Positions 22,093-33,859 of a stretch of 64,000 nucleotides of DNA are shown in pieces. The DNA lies in the NCBI GenBank assembly GCA_025526935.1, contig JAHLKD010000112.1:1-64000 (forward strand). The letters run 5' to 3'. A program made the translations under genes and the position numbers. Position 1 is the stretch's first letter, and every line of letters begins with the position of its first letter. The notes under the pieces were generated by a model that saw only the letters and a list, made by a program, of their open reading frames with translations, made no database searches and was not told the origin of the DNA. Source of the stretch: Cladochytrium replicatum (taxonomy: Eukaryota; Chytridiomycota; Chytridiomycetes; Cladochytriales; Cladochytriaceae).

Positions 22093-23770
22093 ATGCCTCG
22101 AACTACAAAGAAGCAAGCATTAAAACAATCCAGACCATCATCTGAAAGAGAATCAAGTGCAGAACCTGTGACTGCACCTGAAACATCTCTGGCATCGGGT
22201 TCTGAAGTGGAAGAAGCAGAAGTTGGCCTTGATGTCAAATCGACAGATGTCAAATCGACAGCTCCTTCAAAGAAACCGGCGCGACGTGGTACTAAAGGGG
22301 ATGCTGACTATTTGCTCATCGACGGACTCTGTCCTGCTTCAGACATACGACTTTGGTATCGAAAATTCAAAGCGAGCGGCCACAGCTACGACTCGGAGGA
22401 CTTCATCAGCAACTGTCAAACAAATCGTGATGAATGCGGCCCAAGATTGTTCTTCAAGGGTTGATCGACCGACTTAACTCTGACAGCAAGCTAGTTCGTC
22501 AAGCCCTGAACGAAATTCACGATGAATGCAGTGGACGAACGGAGTTCATAACAGCAGCAAACGCCTATCGTATGGAGTGCTTGAAAAGCTCTTCCTTTCA
22601 GAAGGAAACAACATTTCTGGACTTTTACAGGCGGCAGGGACACAAGTACGGCATTTACAGAGGAATGCCCGTCACTGCAAAGGTTGACGAGTTCCAAGCG
22701 ACCATCAAACGAGCAGGGACCGTGAAAGGACAAAACAGGTCCTCAAACAGTCAGAACGACTGTTGAACATGACAAAAGATCTTGAAGAGACTGCAATGAA
22801 CGAGAGAAGGACCCGCATCGCAGCAGAAGTGCGAGAGAAGGCTCTCATTGATGAATTGGGCAGGGCGGGTGCATTGATTCAGCACGGCGAGCACGAAGAG
22901 CTAGCAAGATTCAGGGAGATCACCGCTGCAATGGAAAGGGAGAAGCAGGCAACTTCCCAGGAGATTTCACAATGGAAATCACGTGTGACCGCCCTGGAGG
23001 GAGAGCTTGCTGCTCTGAAACGACAGGCTGGTCATTCAGAAGCTGCAGCACCTGCGTCGCCAACATCAACAGGCGGCCTAATAAGCATATCGTCGGCTAT
23101 CAAGGGGATTGGTAGAATTCCGAAGGTACATCGAACCAGTTCTCCAACGAGTTCCCTTGCATTGCTTAGCCTGCAGCAGCATCGTCGTACGGCTATCCTT
23201 TTGGTGAAAGAGGTCATCCAGGGTATCTGCTTCCAGATGCATAAGATCAATGAGGTTATTTATGACCTTAAATTGCCGTCTCTTCCACCATCAATCAAGT
23301 ACGTCAATGTAAACTACGAAGTCCTCTCCCGAAATGAGTTTTTACGGCCCATATTTGTTGAATCAGACGACCGCTCAAGCCGAATATCAACTTCAAGTAG
23401 CAGTTCTCGGAGCAGCCTTACTCTTCTTAGGGTGCACATTTTGCTCGGAAACTGGATACGGCACAATAATTCGCTAAGTACGTCTGCCACTATCTATCGC
23501 ATGTTCAGGGCATTAGTGGATGCATATCCTTCTGAGTGGCTAAGGTTCTGGACGGCATACATCGGGCATCTTTCGTCCATAACGCTCCCTGAGGTGGATT
23601 GGAAACCTTGGAAGACAGGTTTAGCCAAGGATTTCATGCTTTCAAATGACGACATTGATCGGTTCATCAGGACTGGGTTGGCGAAGGACGTAACCAGTGG
23701 TGGATGGGACTCTGACGATATGAACCAGATACAGAAGCTGATTTGGGCTGTTCCACCTATCAACTTGTGA
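22093..23770 (+). pseudogene. ORF B: coiled-coil accessory protein of Giant, family not recognised
   Basis: I do not recognise this protein. The start MPRTTKK (ATG 22093) and the stop at 23770 are shared with other copies. Visible parts: a basic/acidic low-complexity N-terminus (about 1-75), a conserved block with LIDGLCPASDIRLWYRKFK, a long charged helix likely to be coiled coil (RRTRIAAEVREKALIDEL to ALEGELAALKRQ), a Ser/Thr/Pro linker, then a C-terminal globular part (ICFQMHKINEVIYDLK ... NWIRHNN ... AYPSEWLRFWTAYIGHL ... IQKLIWAVPP). No DDE, nuclease or zinc motif was seen. This copy has a one-base deletion near 22447 (AAGATTGTTC against AAGATTTGTTC) and a small deletion near 22715. The restored length would be near 570-590 residues. 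Its position beside a transposase recalls helper proteins such as MuDR mudrB or Spm TnpA, but that is analogy only. Confidence 0.75.
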
Positions 23771-23895
23771 TTGCTCAGTGGAGTTTTGTTTCTTTTAACG
23801 ATAGTGTTTCTAAAATACACACTGTCCACACAGACACAAAGTGTTCATGTAAATATCCGTGGTCTAACTCAAAATTCAATCAATCCTCTCCTGGG

Positions 23896-24070
23896 CAGCA
23901 AAAACCCGGCGGGTCAGGGTCGGGTACGGGTTTCAACCACTTCGGGTCCGGGTATTCCCTTTGTACCCGTCAGTGACCCAGCGGGTCCCCAGACAAACAC
24001 GACCCGACCCAAAGGGTTTGGTGCGGGTCGCCACTGAAACCCGAACCCGACCCGGACCCGCCGAACCTTA
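23896..24070 (+). repeat. Giant right terminal block
   Basis: Ends CCGCCGAACCTTA at 24070. On the minus strand the tip reads GGCGGGTCCGGGTCGGG, again a G-quadruplex pattern. The block is internally palindromic, with about 30-base arms and about 90 bases between them. Confidence 0.9.
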
Positions 24071-25733
24071 CTCTGGATCTCTCCAGAACAAAGGTCTAGT
24101 CGCAAAGTATCAGAGAAGTCAGAGCTAGGACTATTTCTGGGTTATAAGGGTGAAGATATGAAAATCATTCATGCTTTGAATCTTAATACCAAACGCATAA
24201 GCGAATATTTTCATTTTACTTTTCATGAGGGAGTATTTGTTGGCTTAAACCGAACATCACAAACTTTAAATAACCTCACCAAACACTATCCTATTCCTCA
24301 GGGTCAACATTTTGATATTTCAAATTTACCTGATATGAATAGCGATAATGACAATACTACAGACTCAGATTCTGATGATAGCGCTAACACCTCATCTGAT
24401 GAGGAGTTGGATCCCAATCAACGATTTTATCATCGAATGGATATCTCACAAATGCATGTTACTCCTATGTCCCAACATGATTCAAATGTTGATGACGAGC
24501 ACGATACCACCAACGACTATAACCATTCGTTAAACATGAACGATGACACTTATGTACCGCTCTCTGTACAACACGTACAAGAACAAAATGAAGATGATTC
24601 CCAAAGTGATTTGGAAGATTTACAATGGATTGGTGAAGATGATGACAACGATTATGGATTTGTTGCACACAAAGCCAAACGTCGCAAACTTAAAGGCAAA
24701 CAACCTATGGTTACTCCAACAAACAGATTTCATCCCCAGCGAAGACATCCTTTGTTGAGACGTAATATCCGCAATGTCAATGTAAATGAGAAAGCAAAAT
24801 GGAGTACACCCGTCATTCCTATACCTCAAGGACACTTGAGACGTATTCCCAAAACAGTCCAGGAAGCCATGTCGCGATCTGATGAATGGCCATACTGGCT
24901 TGCAGCCATGTGTGAAGAAAATCAACAACTTATCAATTTGGGACCATGGAACAAATGCATCTTGCCAAATGGGAACAACCTTCTCACTGGCAAATGGGTT
25001 TATTCATACAAACTTGATGAAGATGGCAACATCATCCGATTCAAGGCACGATGGGTAGTTAGAGGGTTCTCCCAGATACAGGGAATGGATTTCGACAAGA
25101 CCTATTCTCCTGTGGCGAAAACCACTACAATTCGATTACTAGTTGCTCTTGCTGCAATTGTCAAATTACACATCTATCAATTTGACATTACAGGAGCATA
25201 TCTCAATGCATCACTTGAGGAAGATGTTTATGTTGAAATGCCCCATGGATTTACAGAGACTGACGAATCTGGCAATCGATTAGTTTGTAATCTTGTCAAA
25301 AGCTTATATGGTTTACATCAAGCTGCTAGAGAATGGTACAAATGCCTCTGGGCGAAATATGAAGACATGGGATACATCCGTGATCTTTCAGATGCTTGTC
25401 ATTTCTGGCAAATGAAACCATCTACTCACAGTTCCACTGTGAAAATACGTGAACACACTACTGTTCATGTAGATGATATTCTTCATTTCTCTCCAGACCC
25501 AAATGGCTACCAAGACTTCATGGATGGCTTGAATTCCTCATTCAAGGTTGGAAGTCACTCTACAGCCAAATGGATTCTGAAAATGCAATTGATCAAAACT
25601 ACTCACGGTTATTTCATAACCAATGCTCAATATGCAAAGGAAATATTGCAGAGATTGAAATTATGGGAATCCAATCATAAACCAGCCAAAACACCTATTT
25701 CTTCTCACTACAAACATAACACAAGCTTGCCTA
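24071..25733 (+). pseudogene. Copia-2a fragment: integrase tail, acidic linker, reverse transcriptase
   Basis: Begins inside integrase (LWISPEQRSSRKVSEKSE in frame, broken by the Giant insertion) and continues as an open frame from 24158. After an Asp/Asn-rich linker comes an RVT_2 reverse transcriptase: FKARWVVRGFSQIQGMDFD, FDITGAYLNASLEEDVYVEM, LYGLHQAAREWYK, then TVHVDDILHFS as the active site. The usual YVDD is HVDD here. The frame is cut at 25734 by a Copia-2b LTR before RNase H. Bases 24071-24078 (CTCTGGAT) correspond to uninterrupted sequence in the 12756-16428 copy. Confidence 0.88.
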
Positions 25734-26332
25734 TGTTAAGTATTTCGATTGATGGACTTGGCCAATCCAGTCATTGATAGTACAAAAACACAAACGCCCG
25801 ATATACAGAAATGTCACTCTTCAATGCGCAACATTTCTAACTATTGAACTAAAGCATATAGATGATGATCTATTATGAGTTTGGATACCTCCGGTTATTT
25901 CTTCATGGGTTATATTTATTGCGGCCATAGGTATAGTAAACTGTCATTACTTTTCTATCATCCACTTGTAGAAGTGAAGCCCGGATCAGATCACAGCAAA
26001 GGTTTACATATGATTATGGCGTTCGTGGGAATCATGTGTGAGAACAATCCTGTTGAGGAGAGCTAGATCTCACGCACAGCTTAGCATGATTATGCTTCGC
26101 TACGCCTGTGAGAAGAAGAGTCAAACCTTATCGCTGCGATCCAGATCTTCCGGAAGGAAAAGCCAAAACGACAGTACACTTATTTAAGGAGCCTGTGGCG
26201 ATACACACAAGGAGCATTCTCTTACGCTAGCACTTGTGACTCGCAATCTTCTTTATTCATCTCTTAGAAACATTAACCCGTGAATTAACAACACACACAA
26301 CCTGAGGATCTAGACCACAGCTTTGTTCAACA
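25734..26332 (+). repeat. Copia-2b 5' LTR
   Basis: TGTTAAGTATTTC..CTTTGTTCAACA, 599 bp, in sense orientation for the internal region that follows. CTTATTTAAGG at about 26181 may serve as the TATA region. Confidence 0.88.
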
Positions 26333-28917
26333 CAATAGTTACGAATCGTTGCTTAACACATTTCTTCGGACAACAACGACAAGATGGGTTCAGGATCGAA
26401 TGACGCCACATCTTCGCGGCCGAAGCCATTCACCGGTAAAACGCTGCAGGATTTCGATCTGAACATGGAACAAGTGCAGACTTACGCAAACTTACGTGGC
26501 GGCGCTGGCACTATGCTTCTCCAAGAACCAATGGCTCTTCCTGATAGTCCGAATTACGAAGCGGAAGGAAATCGCCCTCAGCGTCCGATAGTCATCGCCG
26601 GAGCTGCTGGCGGAGCTGCTAACGAAGCACGAGCACAATGGGAAGCAGAACTACGTGAACATTTGGCGATCGTCACACACAACAGTCACTTACGTACGCA
26701 ACATCGTGCTGAGATGCAAGATTACCGTGCACAACAAGCGGACAATAACGTCGCAGTTGGAATTCTATGCGAATGTTTCCCAAAACGCGACATGAATCGA
26801 GTCAGAGCTTATGCGTCAGCAAAAGGCAAAGTCGATGGACTTCGCCGAATTTTCAGTGCTGGCGGTCAAGCTCCGATCGAATCTTCTATGTGGGAGCAAC
26901 GGCTGGTAGATCTGAAATGTACGAACGGTCAGTCGGCAGAAAGCGTTCAGCAGTTTGTGACCGACCTCACTGAGTTGTTCGAACTCAAACTGAACTCTTT
27001 ACCGGACGAACTCGTAATCAAGGATCTACTAAACCGGTTAGTCGCAAAAATCACGATGCAGACAATTGAACTACGGACCCTCGTACCTTTTCTCGGAAAA
27101 ATGATCACTTCTGCGTATGCCGAATGGGAACCGGCGTTAATACAAGATCCAATTGATGCTGCAAACCCGAATGCTCCGCGACCATTCCACCAAAAGCCAA
27201 CGCCATACTTCGAAACAGTGTCAAATATCTTGACCGACCTCAACCAATTGGTCCAACTCAACGTCACCATGGATGCTGGTGGGCCTAATGGGACAAAGAA
27301 GGCCATGAAGGCAAAGGCGAAGAAAGCGAAGGCGAAAGCGAAAGCCAAGGTTGCGAAGTCGGAGGATATTTGTACCTTGCATCCGAACTCGTCTCACACC
27401 AATGCTCAATGCCGTAAGCAGGGTGCCACAGGTGGCTCAGGCAGTAGCGGTGGGAGTAGCAGTTCCACTCGGACCAGGCAGTCGCAGGACTCCAGGTCGT
27501 CCACATCTTCTTCTGCAAAGAAGACAGATCTCACATGCAACTTCTGTGGCAAACGAGGACACAAGCAGTCGGCGTGTAAACGCTATCTCACTGCAAAGAG
27601 TCTTTGTTTAGACACGGATTTTCGTGCATTCATTGCCAGCCATGGCGATGCAGGTGATGATTCGTCGGAGGACGAATCTACCGCCAAACCGGTGTTGACC
27701 AAGAAGGTAATCTTTGACCTTACCCAACCTACTTCTGTTGATAAAGATGCTGACACATACATCGGAAATATGTTTTCGATAGTGAACGCACACTCGGCAC
27801 AGAAGGTTGTCCGTGTACATGTTCAAGCAAAGGATCGTGTGGGTTTGCTTGATACAGGCGCAACTGTTTGGATGACACCTAATCGTCATGCCTTTAGTTC
27901 GCTGACGTATACAAATGACGAGGACGTGGTGGAACTAGTGGATAGTCATACAATTCCAGTTTGTGGTTTTGGAGATGTATCTGTAGTTTTACCCAATGGG
28001 TGAATTAAGATAATACACAACGCACTTTATGTTCCTGATCTCGAAGACACACTTGCATCGGTGTGTAGTATCATTGGAGACTCCGGGGACATTGTGAGTT
28101 TCACCAAAGCAAGGTTATCCTCACGCATGGTGATACGGATGAACACGTTATTATTGGGCGACGGGAAAGAGATTTGTACTATCTCTATGCTGATTTTAGT
28201 ACCGTCGGAACTCACCAACCGCGGCATGTGATTGCTCAACGAGCTAAAGCAGTAGCGGTATCTGCAGAAGGTCTCGATCAGTCGATGGACTTTACATCCG
28301 GTGTACGATCTTCCTACGCGATGGGTCTCGATGTAATGTCAGACAACAGCATTCGTCAAACGAACGATGATGAATGTCAACGAGCATCTCAAGATACAGT
28401 TGGAGTGAGCACCAACTTATCGCCAGTGACAGTACACGAACTTGCAAAGTTACACCAGCAGTTTGGTCACATCCACTTACGGACGATCTTTCGAACGGCA
28501 GAGAAGCTCAACATCAAAATGCCCAAGGTTGAACCGGATGCATTCAATCTTGTCAACAAATCAATTATGCAGAATTGTTTGGTCTGTAGTCGCACGAAGC
28601 TGAAGCAGAAGCCGATTTATTCTACAATAGGTCGAGCTCCGAGGAAACTTTTCCGTCTGTTTTCCGATGTCGTACGTTTAATCTACGACGGACAGAAGAA
28701 GAGATATTGGCAGATCATTGTCGACGAACAACCTCGTTTCATCACAATCTACTTCCTGAATCGAAAGAGTGATGCGGTGGATAGTATGATTCGACATATC
28801 GCTGATGTGGAAAATCGCAATCACCCATTACACGTTGCTGAACTACGTTCCGATTCAGGAGAATTGATTACTAAACGGTTGATCCAATGGTGCAATACCA
28901 AGATTCCTGTTGAACAA
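26333..28917 (+). pseudogene. Copia-2b gag, protease and integrase (broken)
   Basis: The leader starts CAATAGTTACGAATCG; no TGG primer site. Gag starts at ATG 26384 (MGSGSNDATSSRPKPFTGKT) with a Lys/Ala-rich stretch (about 27300-27350), a zinc knuckle (CNFCGKRGHKQSACK) and protease (LLDTGATVWMTPN). The first frame ends at a TGA at 28001-28003 where copy 2a has Ser. A one-base deletion near 28110 then shifts the frame. Integrase follows in frame 28174-28917: HQQFGHIHLR finger, CLVCSRTK, core with VDEQPRFITIYFL and LRSDSGELI. It stops at 28918, where an LTR of opposite orientation begins after CNTKIP. Confidence 0.88.
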
Positions 28918-29506
28918 AGCTGTGGTCTGGATCCTCAGGTTGTGTGTGTTGCTAATTCACGGGTTAATGTTTCTAAGAGATGAATAAAGAAGATTGCGAG
29001 TCACAAGTACTAGCGCAAGAGAATGCTCCTTGTGTGTATCGCCACAGGCTCCTTAAATAAGTGTACTGTCGTTTTGGCTTTTCCTTCCGGAAGATCTGGA
29101 TCGAAGCGATAAGGTTTGACTCTTCTTCTCACAGGCGTAGCGAAGCATAATCATGCTAAGCTGTGCGTGAGATCTAGCTCTCCTCAACAGGATTGTTCTC
29201 ACACATGATTCCCACGAACGCGTTAATCATATGTAAACCTTTGCTGTGATCTGATCCGGGCTTCACTTCTACAAGTGGATGATAGAAAAGTAATGACAGT
29301 TTACTATACCTATGGCCGCAATAAATATAACCCATGAAGAAATAACTGGAGGTATCCAAACTCGTAATAGATCATCATCTATATGCTTTAGTTCAATAGT
29401 TAGAAATGTTGCTCAGTGAAGAGTGACATTTCTGTATATCGGGCGTTTGTGTTTTTGTACTATCAATGACTGGATTGGCCAAGTCCATCAATCGAAATAC
29501 TTAACA
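28918..29506 (-). repeat. Copia-2b LTR, opposite orientation
   Basis: TGTTGAACAAAGC..AATACTTAACA in plus reading, that is, reversed relative to the 2b internal sequence on its left. Flanks: ATTCC (2b integrase) and TTTAT (2a gag). These differ, so it is a recombinant LTR and not a simple insertion. Confidence 0.9.
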
Positions 29507-29638
29507 TTTATCGAACTCCCCAAGCGTTTGCCCAGCGAACGGCCTTGGTTTTCCGTCGCGGTCGTCGTTCTTAGGCATACTGTAAGTGTTGGAGATCTGG
29601 GGTTGATCAGGGGAAGCGCCTTGTGGCAATAACTATTG
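29507..29638 (-). pseudogene. Copia-2a leader and gag start, fragment
   Basis: Matches 16297-16428 (minus-strand MPKNDDRDGKPRPFAG and leader), nearly identical. Confidence 0.85.
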
Positions 29639-30319
29639 TGTCGAAGTTTGGTTTGAGGGCGATGTGATTTGATCAGTTTAAGTGCTGCTGATCTGGGACT
29701 TGGGCTAGAGATAGTCCTCAGGTTGATCTGTGTATGTGCAGAGTTTCGTGTTTCTCCAATCACGCTCTTGCGCCACAGCCACCCGAAATCTCATATCGCC
29801 ACAGGCTCTTTGAATTGTGCAAGCGATTCAAATATACTGTCGTTTCGGCTTTTATAATTAACCTGTGGCTATAGATATATGGAAATATCTAATATAAACA
29901 TTATTCTCTCGAATATAGAGAGATAGATCCCAGTGATCGTTCACAATAACCATTGTGAGCAGAACATGAAGATTAGCTATAATCTTGTCTACAATGACAT
30001 GTTCTCTATGAGAAATAAGTATGTAGTACCTTGCATTAATATTATACGAGATGTACTCGAGTATGATATAACTGTCAGCAGCAAACTGATTAGCATCACA
30101 TTCTTTCTCAAACGCGTGATCACTCTCAGAACTCTACTAGATTCCAATGAGTAAAGGAGGATGTCTTCATGACCAATAGGTAGAAATGCCAGTTCTTTCA
30201 TGTAATGTATGATTACGCATGAACTTGTCCCAGACATCTCTGGTAAGGCTATTTCCCCTCAGTGTCAGTAGTGGATGAAGACTGGAGTAGCTAGTTCCAT
30301 ATATGTGCATGCATCAACA
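29639..30319 (-). repeat. Copia-2a LTR, complete
   Basis: TGTCGAAGTTTGG..GCATCAACA, 681 bp, the only complete copy here. In its own orientation it starts TGTTGATGC and ends CTTCGACA. Right flank is Copia-2b integrase sequence; no target duplication. Confidence 0.8.
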
Positions 30320-32517
30320 CACCAGCAGTTTGGTCACATCCACTTACGGACGATCTTTCGAACGGCAGAGAAGCTCAACATCAAAATGCCCAAGGTTGAA
30401 CCGGATGCATTCAATCTTGTCAACAAATCAATTATGCAGAATTGTTTGGTCTGTAGTCGCACGAAGCTGAAGCAGAAGCCGATTTATTCTACAATAAGTC
30501 GAGCTCCAAGGAAACTTTTCCGTCTGTTTTCCGATGTCGTACGTTTAATCTACGACAGACAGAAGAAGAGATATTGGCAGATCATTGTCGACGAACAACC
30601 TCGTTTCATCACAATCTACTTCCTGAATCGAAAGAGTGATGCGGTGGATAGTATGATTCGACATATCACTGATGTGGAAAATCGCAATCACCCATTACAC
30701 GTTGCTTAACTACGTTCCGATTCAAGAGAATTGATTACGAAACGGTTGATCCAATGGTGCAATACCAAGATTCCTCGCATCCACGTCCACCCAGCTCCTC
30801 CGTCAGTAAAGGAACTCGATGGTCTATCAGAGCGGAATATACAATCGATCAAGTATATGTCGGACTCGATGCTGCTACAAGCTGGACTACCACGAACACT
30901 TCAATTCGTGCAACTCTCCATCCTATACGCTGCAGTCGTCGAACGCTACTTTCCATTCAGCTGTGAATGCGATTCCGTACTGTGCTTACCTTGACAAGCG
31001 GATAGATCTGGCAACTATCCACGCCTTTGGAACACTCGTTAGTTTGTGGATCTCACACGAACAAAGGTTGGCGCGCAAAATCCGAGACAAGTCTGAACTA
31101 GGTCTGTTTCTCGGATACAAGTATGAAGACCTGAAGATCGTCATAGCACTCAATTTTCGGACAAACACAATAGGCGAATACTTCCATGTTACGTTCCACG
31201 AGGGAGTTTTTGTTGGTTATAATCCTACCCGACAATTACTCGACGATCTTACGGTACAATTTCCACTGAAGGCCGGGACATATTTCGATGTTGATCAAAT
31301 ACCAACCGGGGATCAGGGGGTGCAAGAGACGACTGTTGAGTTTGTCTCAGACAATTTCCCGATTTCTACTGTTGCAGACGAAGAAATCGATGAGGATATG
31401 AATGACGACCCCATATATTACCACTTAGAAGAAGCCGGTGACATGCATGTTGTTGAATATTTACATGGACTAGACGATGATGACCCAGACGATGCTGATT
31501 ACGATCCAAATGCTGATTTATCAACTCCACAATCCATTACTGAAGAATCTCCAAATTTGTCTTCCGTATCTCCTGTAGAGGAATATGATGCGCAACTCGA
31601 AAGTGATCTTCAATTCTTTGGAGAAGATGTCGACGAAGCGTATGCAGCAAGAAAACAAAAACGTCAAGCAAGTGCAAATTTGTCGAACGCCAAAAGGAAA
31701 CGAAATTCCTTGTTTACCCGATCCGTTCCTAATACTGATTGGACCCTGAAGGCCGATTCCTCATATCCAACACAACTGCAAATGGAAATTTACGGACTGC
31801 ACCAAAGACTCTTCGTGAGGCTTTATCACGATCCGATGAGGCTCCATTCTGGTTAGCAGCGATGAAGGAGGAAGTCACACAACTAGTCGGCAACAATACT
31901 TGGGCCGAAACGTTTTTACCTGATGGACGGAATTTATTATCGGGCAAATGGGTTTTCACATATAAGCTTGACGAACATGGCAATATTACTCGATTCAAAG
32001 CACGTTGGGTCGTACGAGGATTTTCACAGATTGAAGGATTGGATTTCGATGAAACCTATTCTCCAGTTACGAAAACGTCCACAATCCGTTTTCTGATTGC
32101 ATTAGCAGCATTAGTCGGCATGATAATATTCCAGTTTGATATCAAGGGTGCATATCTCAATGCGATACTGGAAGAAGAGAACTACGTCGAACTCCCTCAT
32201 GGTTTCGGGCGAGTAGATTTCCGGAATCGACCCATCGTCTGCAGACTTAAGTCTGTACGGTCTACACCAGGCAGCTCGAGAATGGTACAAAACTCTTTGG
32301 AAACAATATCTCAGTGTTGGTTTCGTGAGGAATATTGCAGACATCTGTCATTTCTGGCGATACAATCCAACAAATAATACCCGCGAACACACTACCGTTC
32401 ATGTCGATGATATACTACATTTTTCCACAGATCCAAACGCATATCATCGGTTTCAGACTGATTTGGAAACTTCGTTCACAGTAGGCAGTACTTCGAAGAC
32501 GAAATGGATTCTGAAAA
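30320..32517 (+). pseudogene. Copia-2b fragment: integrase to reverse transcriptase (broken)
   Basis: Starts in the integrase finger (HQQFGHIHLR). Breaks include a TAA near 30707 (GAA in the 28.8-kb copy), frameshifts near 30900 and 31740, and another near 32245. Segments: integrase core and tail (KSELGLFLGYKYEDLKIV), acidic linker, then RT (RFKARWVVRGFSQIEGLDFD, FQFDIKGAYLNAILEEENY, TVHVDDILHFS). As in 2a the RT box is HVDD. It is cut by an LTR at 32518 after WILKM. Confidence 0.86.
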
Positions 32518-33116
32518 TGTTGAACAAAGCTGTGGTCTGGATCCTCAGGTTGTGTGTGTTGTTAATTCACGGGTTAATGTTGCTAAGAGATGAATAAAGA
32601 AGATTGCGAGTCACAAGTGCTAGCGCAAGAGAATGCTCCTTGTGTGTATCGCCACAGGCTCCTTAAATAAGTGTACTGTCGTTTTGGCTTTTCCTTCCGG
32701 AAGATCTGGATCGCAGCGATAAGGTTTGACTCTTCTTCTCACAGGCGTAGCGAAGCATAATCATGCTAAGCTGTGCGTGAGATCTAGCTCTCCTCAACAG
32801 GATTGTTCTCACACATGATTCCCACGAACGCCTTAATCATATGTAAACCTTTGCTCTGATCTGATCCGGGCTTTACTTCTACAAGTGGATGATAGAAAAG
32901 TAATGCCAGTTTACTATACCTATGGCCGCAATAAATATAACCCATGAAGAAATAACCAGAGGTATCCAAACTCATAATAGATCATCATCTATATGCTTTA
33001 GTTCAATAGTTAGAAATGTTGCTCGGTGAAGAGTGACATTTCTGTATATCGGGCGTTTGTGTTTTTGTACTATCAATGACTGGATTGGCCAAGTCCATCA
33101 ATCGAAATACTTAACA
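32518..33116 (-). repeat. Copia-2b LTR, opposite orientation to the left-hand 2b fragment
   Basis: 599 bp, TGTTGAACAAAGC..AATACTTAACA. Left flank is 2b RT; right flank is the ORF A tail of Giant. No target duplication. Confidence 0.9.
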
Positions 33117-33859
33117 TCAAAAAGTGATGTTAGTGAGGATTTTGTAAAGGTGCATAATTTTGGCGAGGATTTTGATGTGGTATTAGAGTTGGAAGCAACT
33201 GATGAAAACCCACTCTTTTAAATATAAATTGTTGTTTAGACTGTTCATCTGTTGAAGTACCGTCCAGGAGTTGAGAAAGTGACCGCCTGGACAGAATCCT
33301 ATTGCGAGTAGTATTTGTAGAGACGTTGGTTGTACTTGATCGAGATCAGTGAAGTATCAGTGAAGTACCGTCAATGAGTTGAGAAAGTGTCCGGGTGGAC
33401 AGAATCTTATTGCTAGTAAAATTGATAGAGAGGTTAGCTGTACTTGATAGAGATCACTGAAGTACCGTCAATGAGTTGAGAAAGTGTCTGGGTGGACAGA
33501 ATCCTATTGCTAGTAACATTGATAGAGAGGTTAGTTGTATTGGGTAGAGATCACTGAAGTACCGTCAATGAGTTGAGAAAGTGTCCGGGTGGACAGAAAT
33601 CTGGGAGACTGAGTGTCACTGTGTCTGTCTGGGTAGAATAGGATTCTGGCCCCTTGACAGAAATCTGGGAGACTGAGTGTCACTGTGTCTCGACCCGGCG
33701 GGTCAGGGTCGGGTACGGGTTTCAACCACTTCGGGTCCAGGTATTCCCTTTGTACCTGTCAGTGACCCGGCGGGTCCCCAGACAAACACGACCCGACCCA
33801 AAGGGTTTGGTGCGGGTCGCCACTGAAACCCGGACCCGACCTGGACCCGCCGAACCTTA
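33117..33859 (+). mobile_element. Giant internal-deletion derivative (ORF A tail, short array, right end)
   Basis: Bases 33117-33221 are the last 35 codons of ORF A, followed by about three array units and the turnaround. At 33640-33690 it jumps directly to the right terminal block, which ends CCGAACCTTA at 33859. ORF B is absent. The turnaround sequence appears twice (33600 and 33660), so the deletion joined two turnaround copies. The next eight bases, GTAGCGAA, are Copia-2b LTR sequence. Confidence 0.85.

Larger units (their letters stand above)
16983..24070 (+). mobile_element. Giant: two-gene hAT-type DNA transposon, most complete copy (7.1 kb)
   Basis: Tips are TAAGGATCGGCGGGT on the left and the inverted TAAGGTTCGGCGGGT on the right. 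In order: G-rich left block, about twelve 97-bp repeats, ORF A (BED/hAT transposase), reversed array, turnaround, forward array, ORF B, G-rich right block. The family has an 8-bp target duplication (GACGGCAT, elsewhere in the window) and a hAT C-terminal domain, which place it in the hAT superfamily. Its own flanks (TTGTTCTC left, CTCTGGAT right) do not match, so this copy too has probably exchanged an end. Both ORFs carry frameshifts, so this copy is not autonomous as written. Confidence 0.88.
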
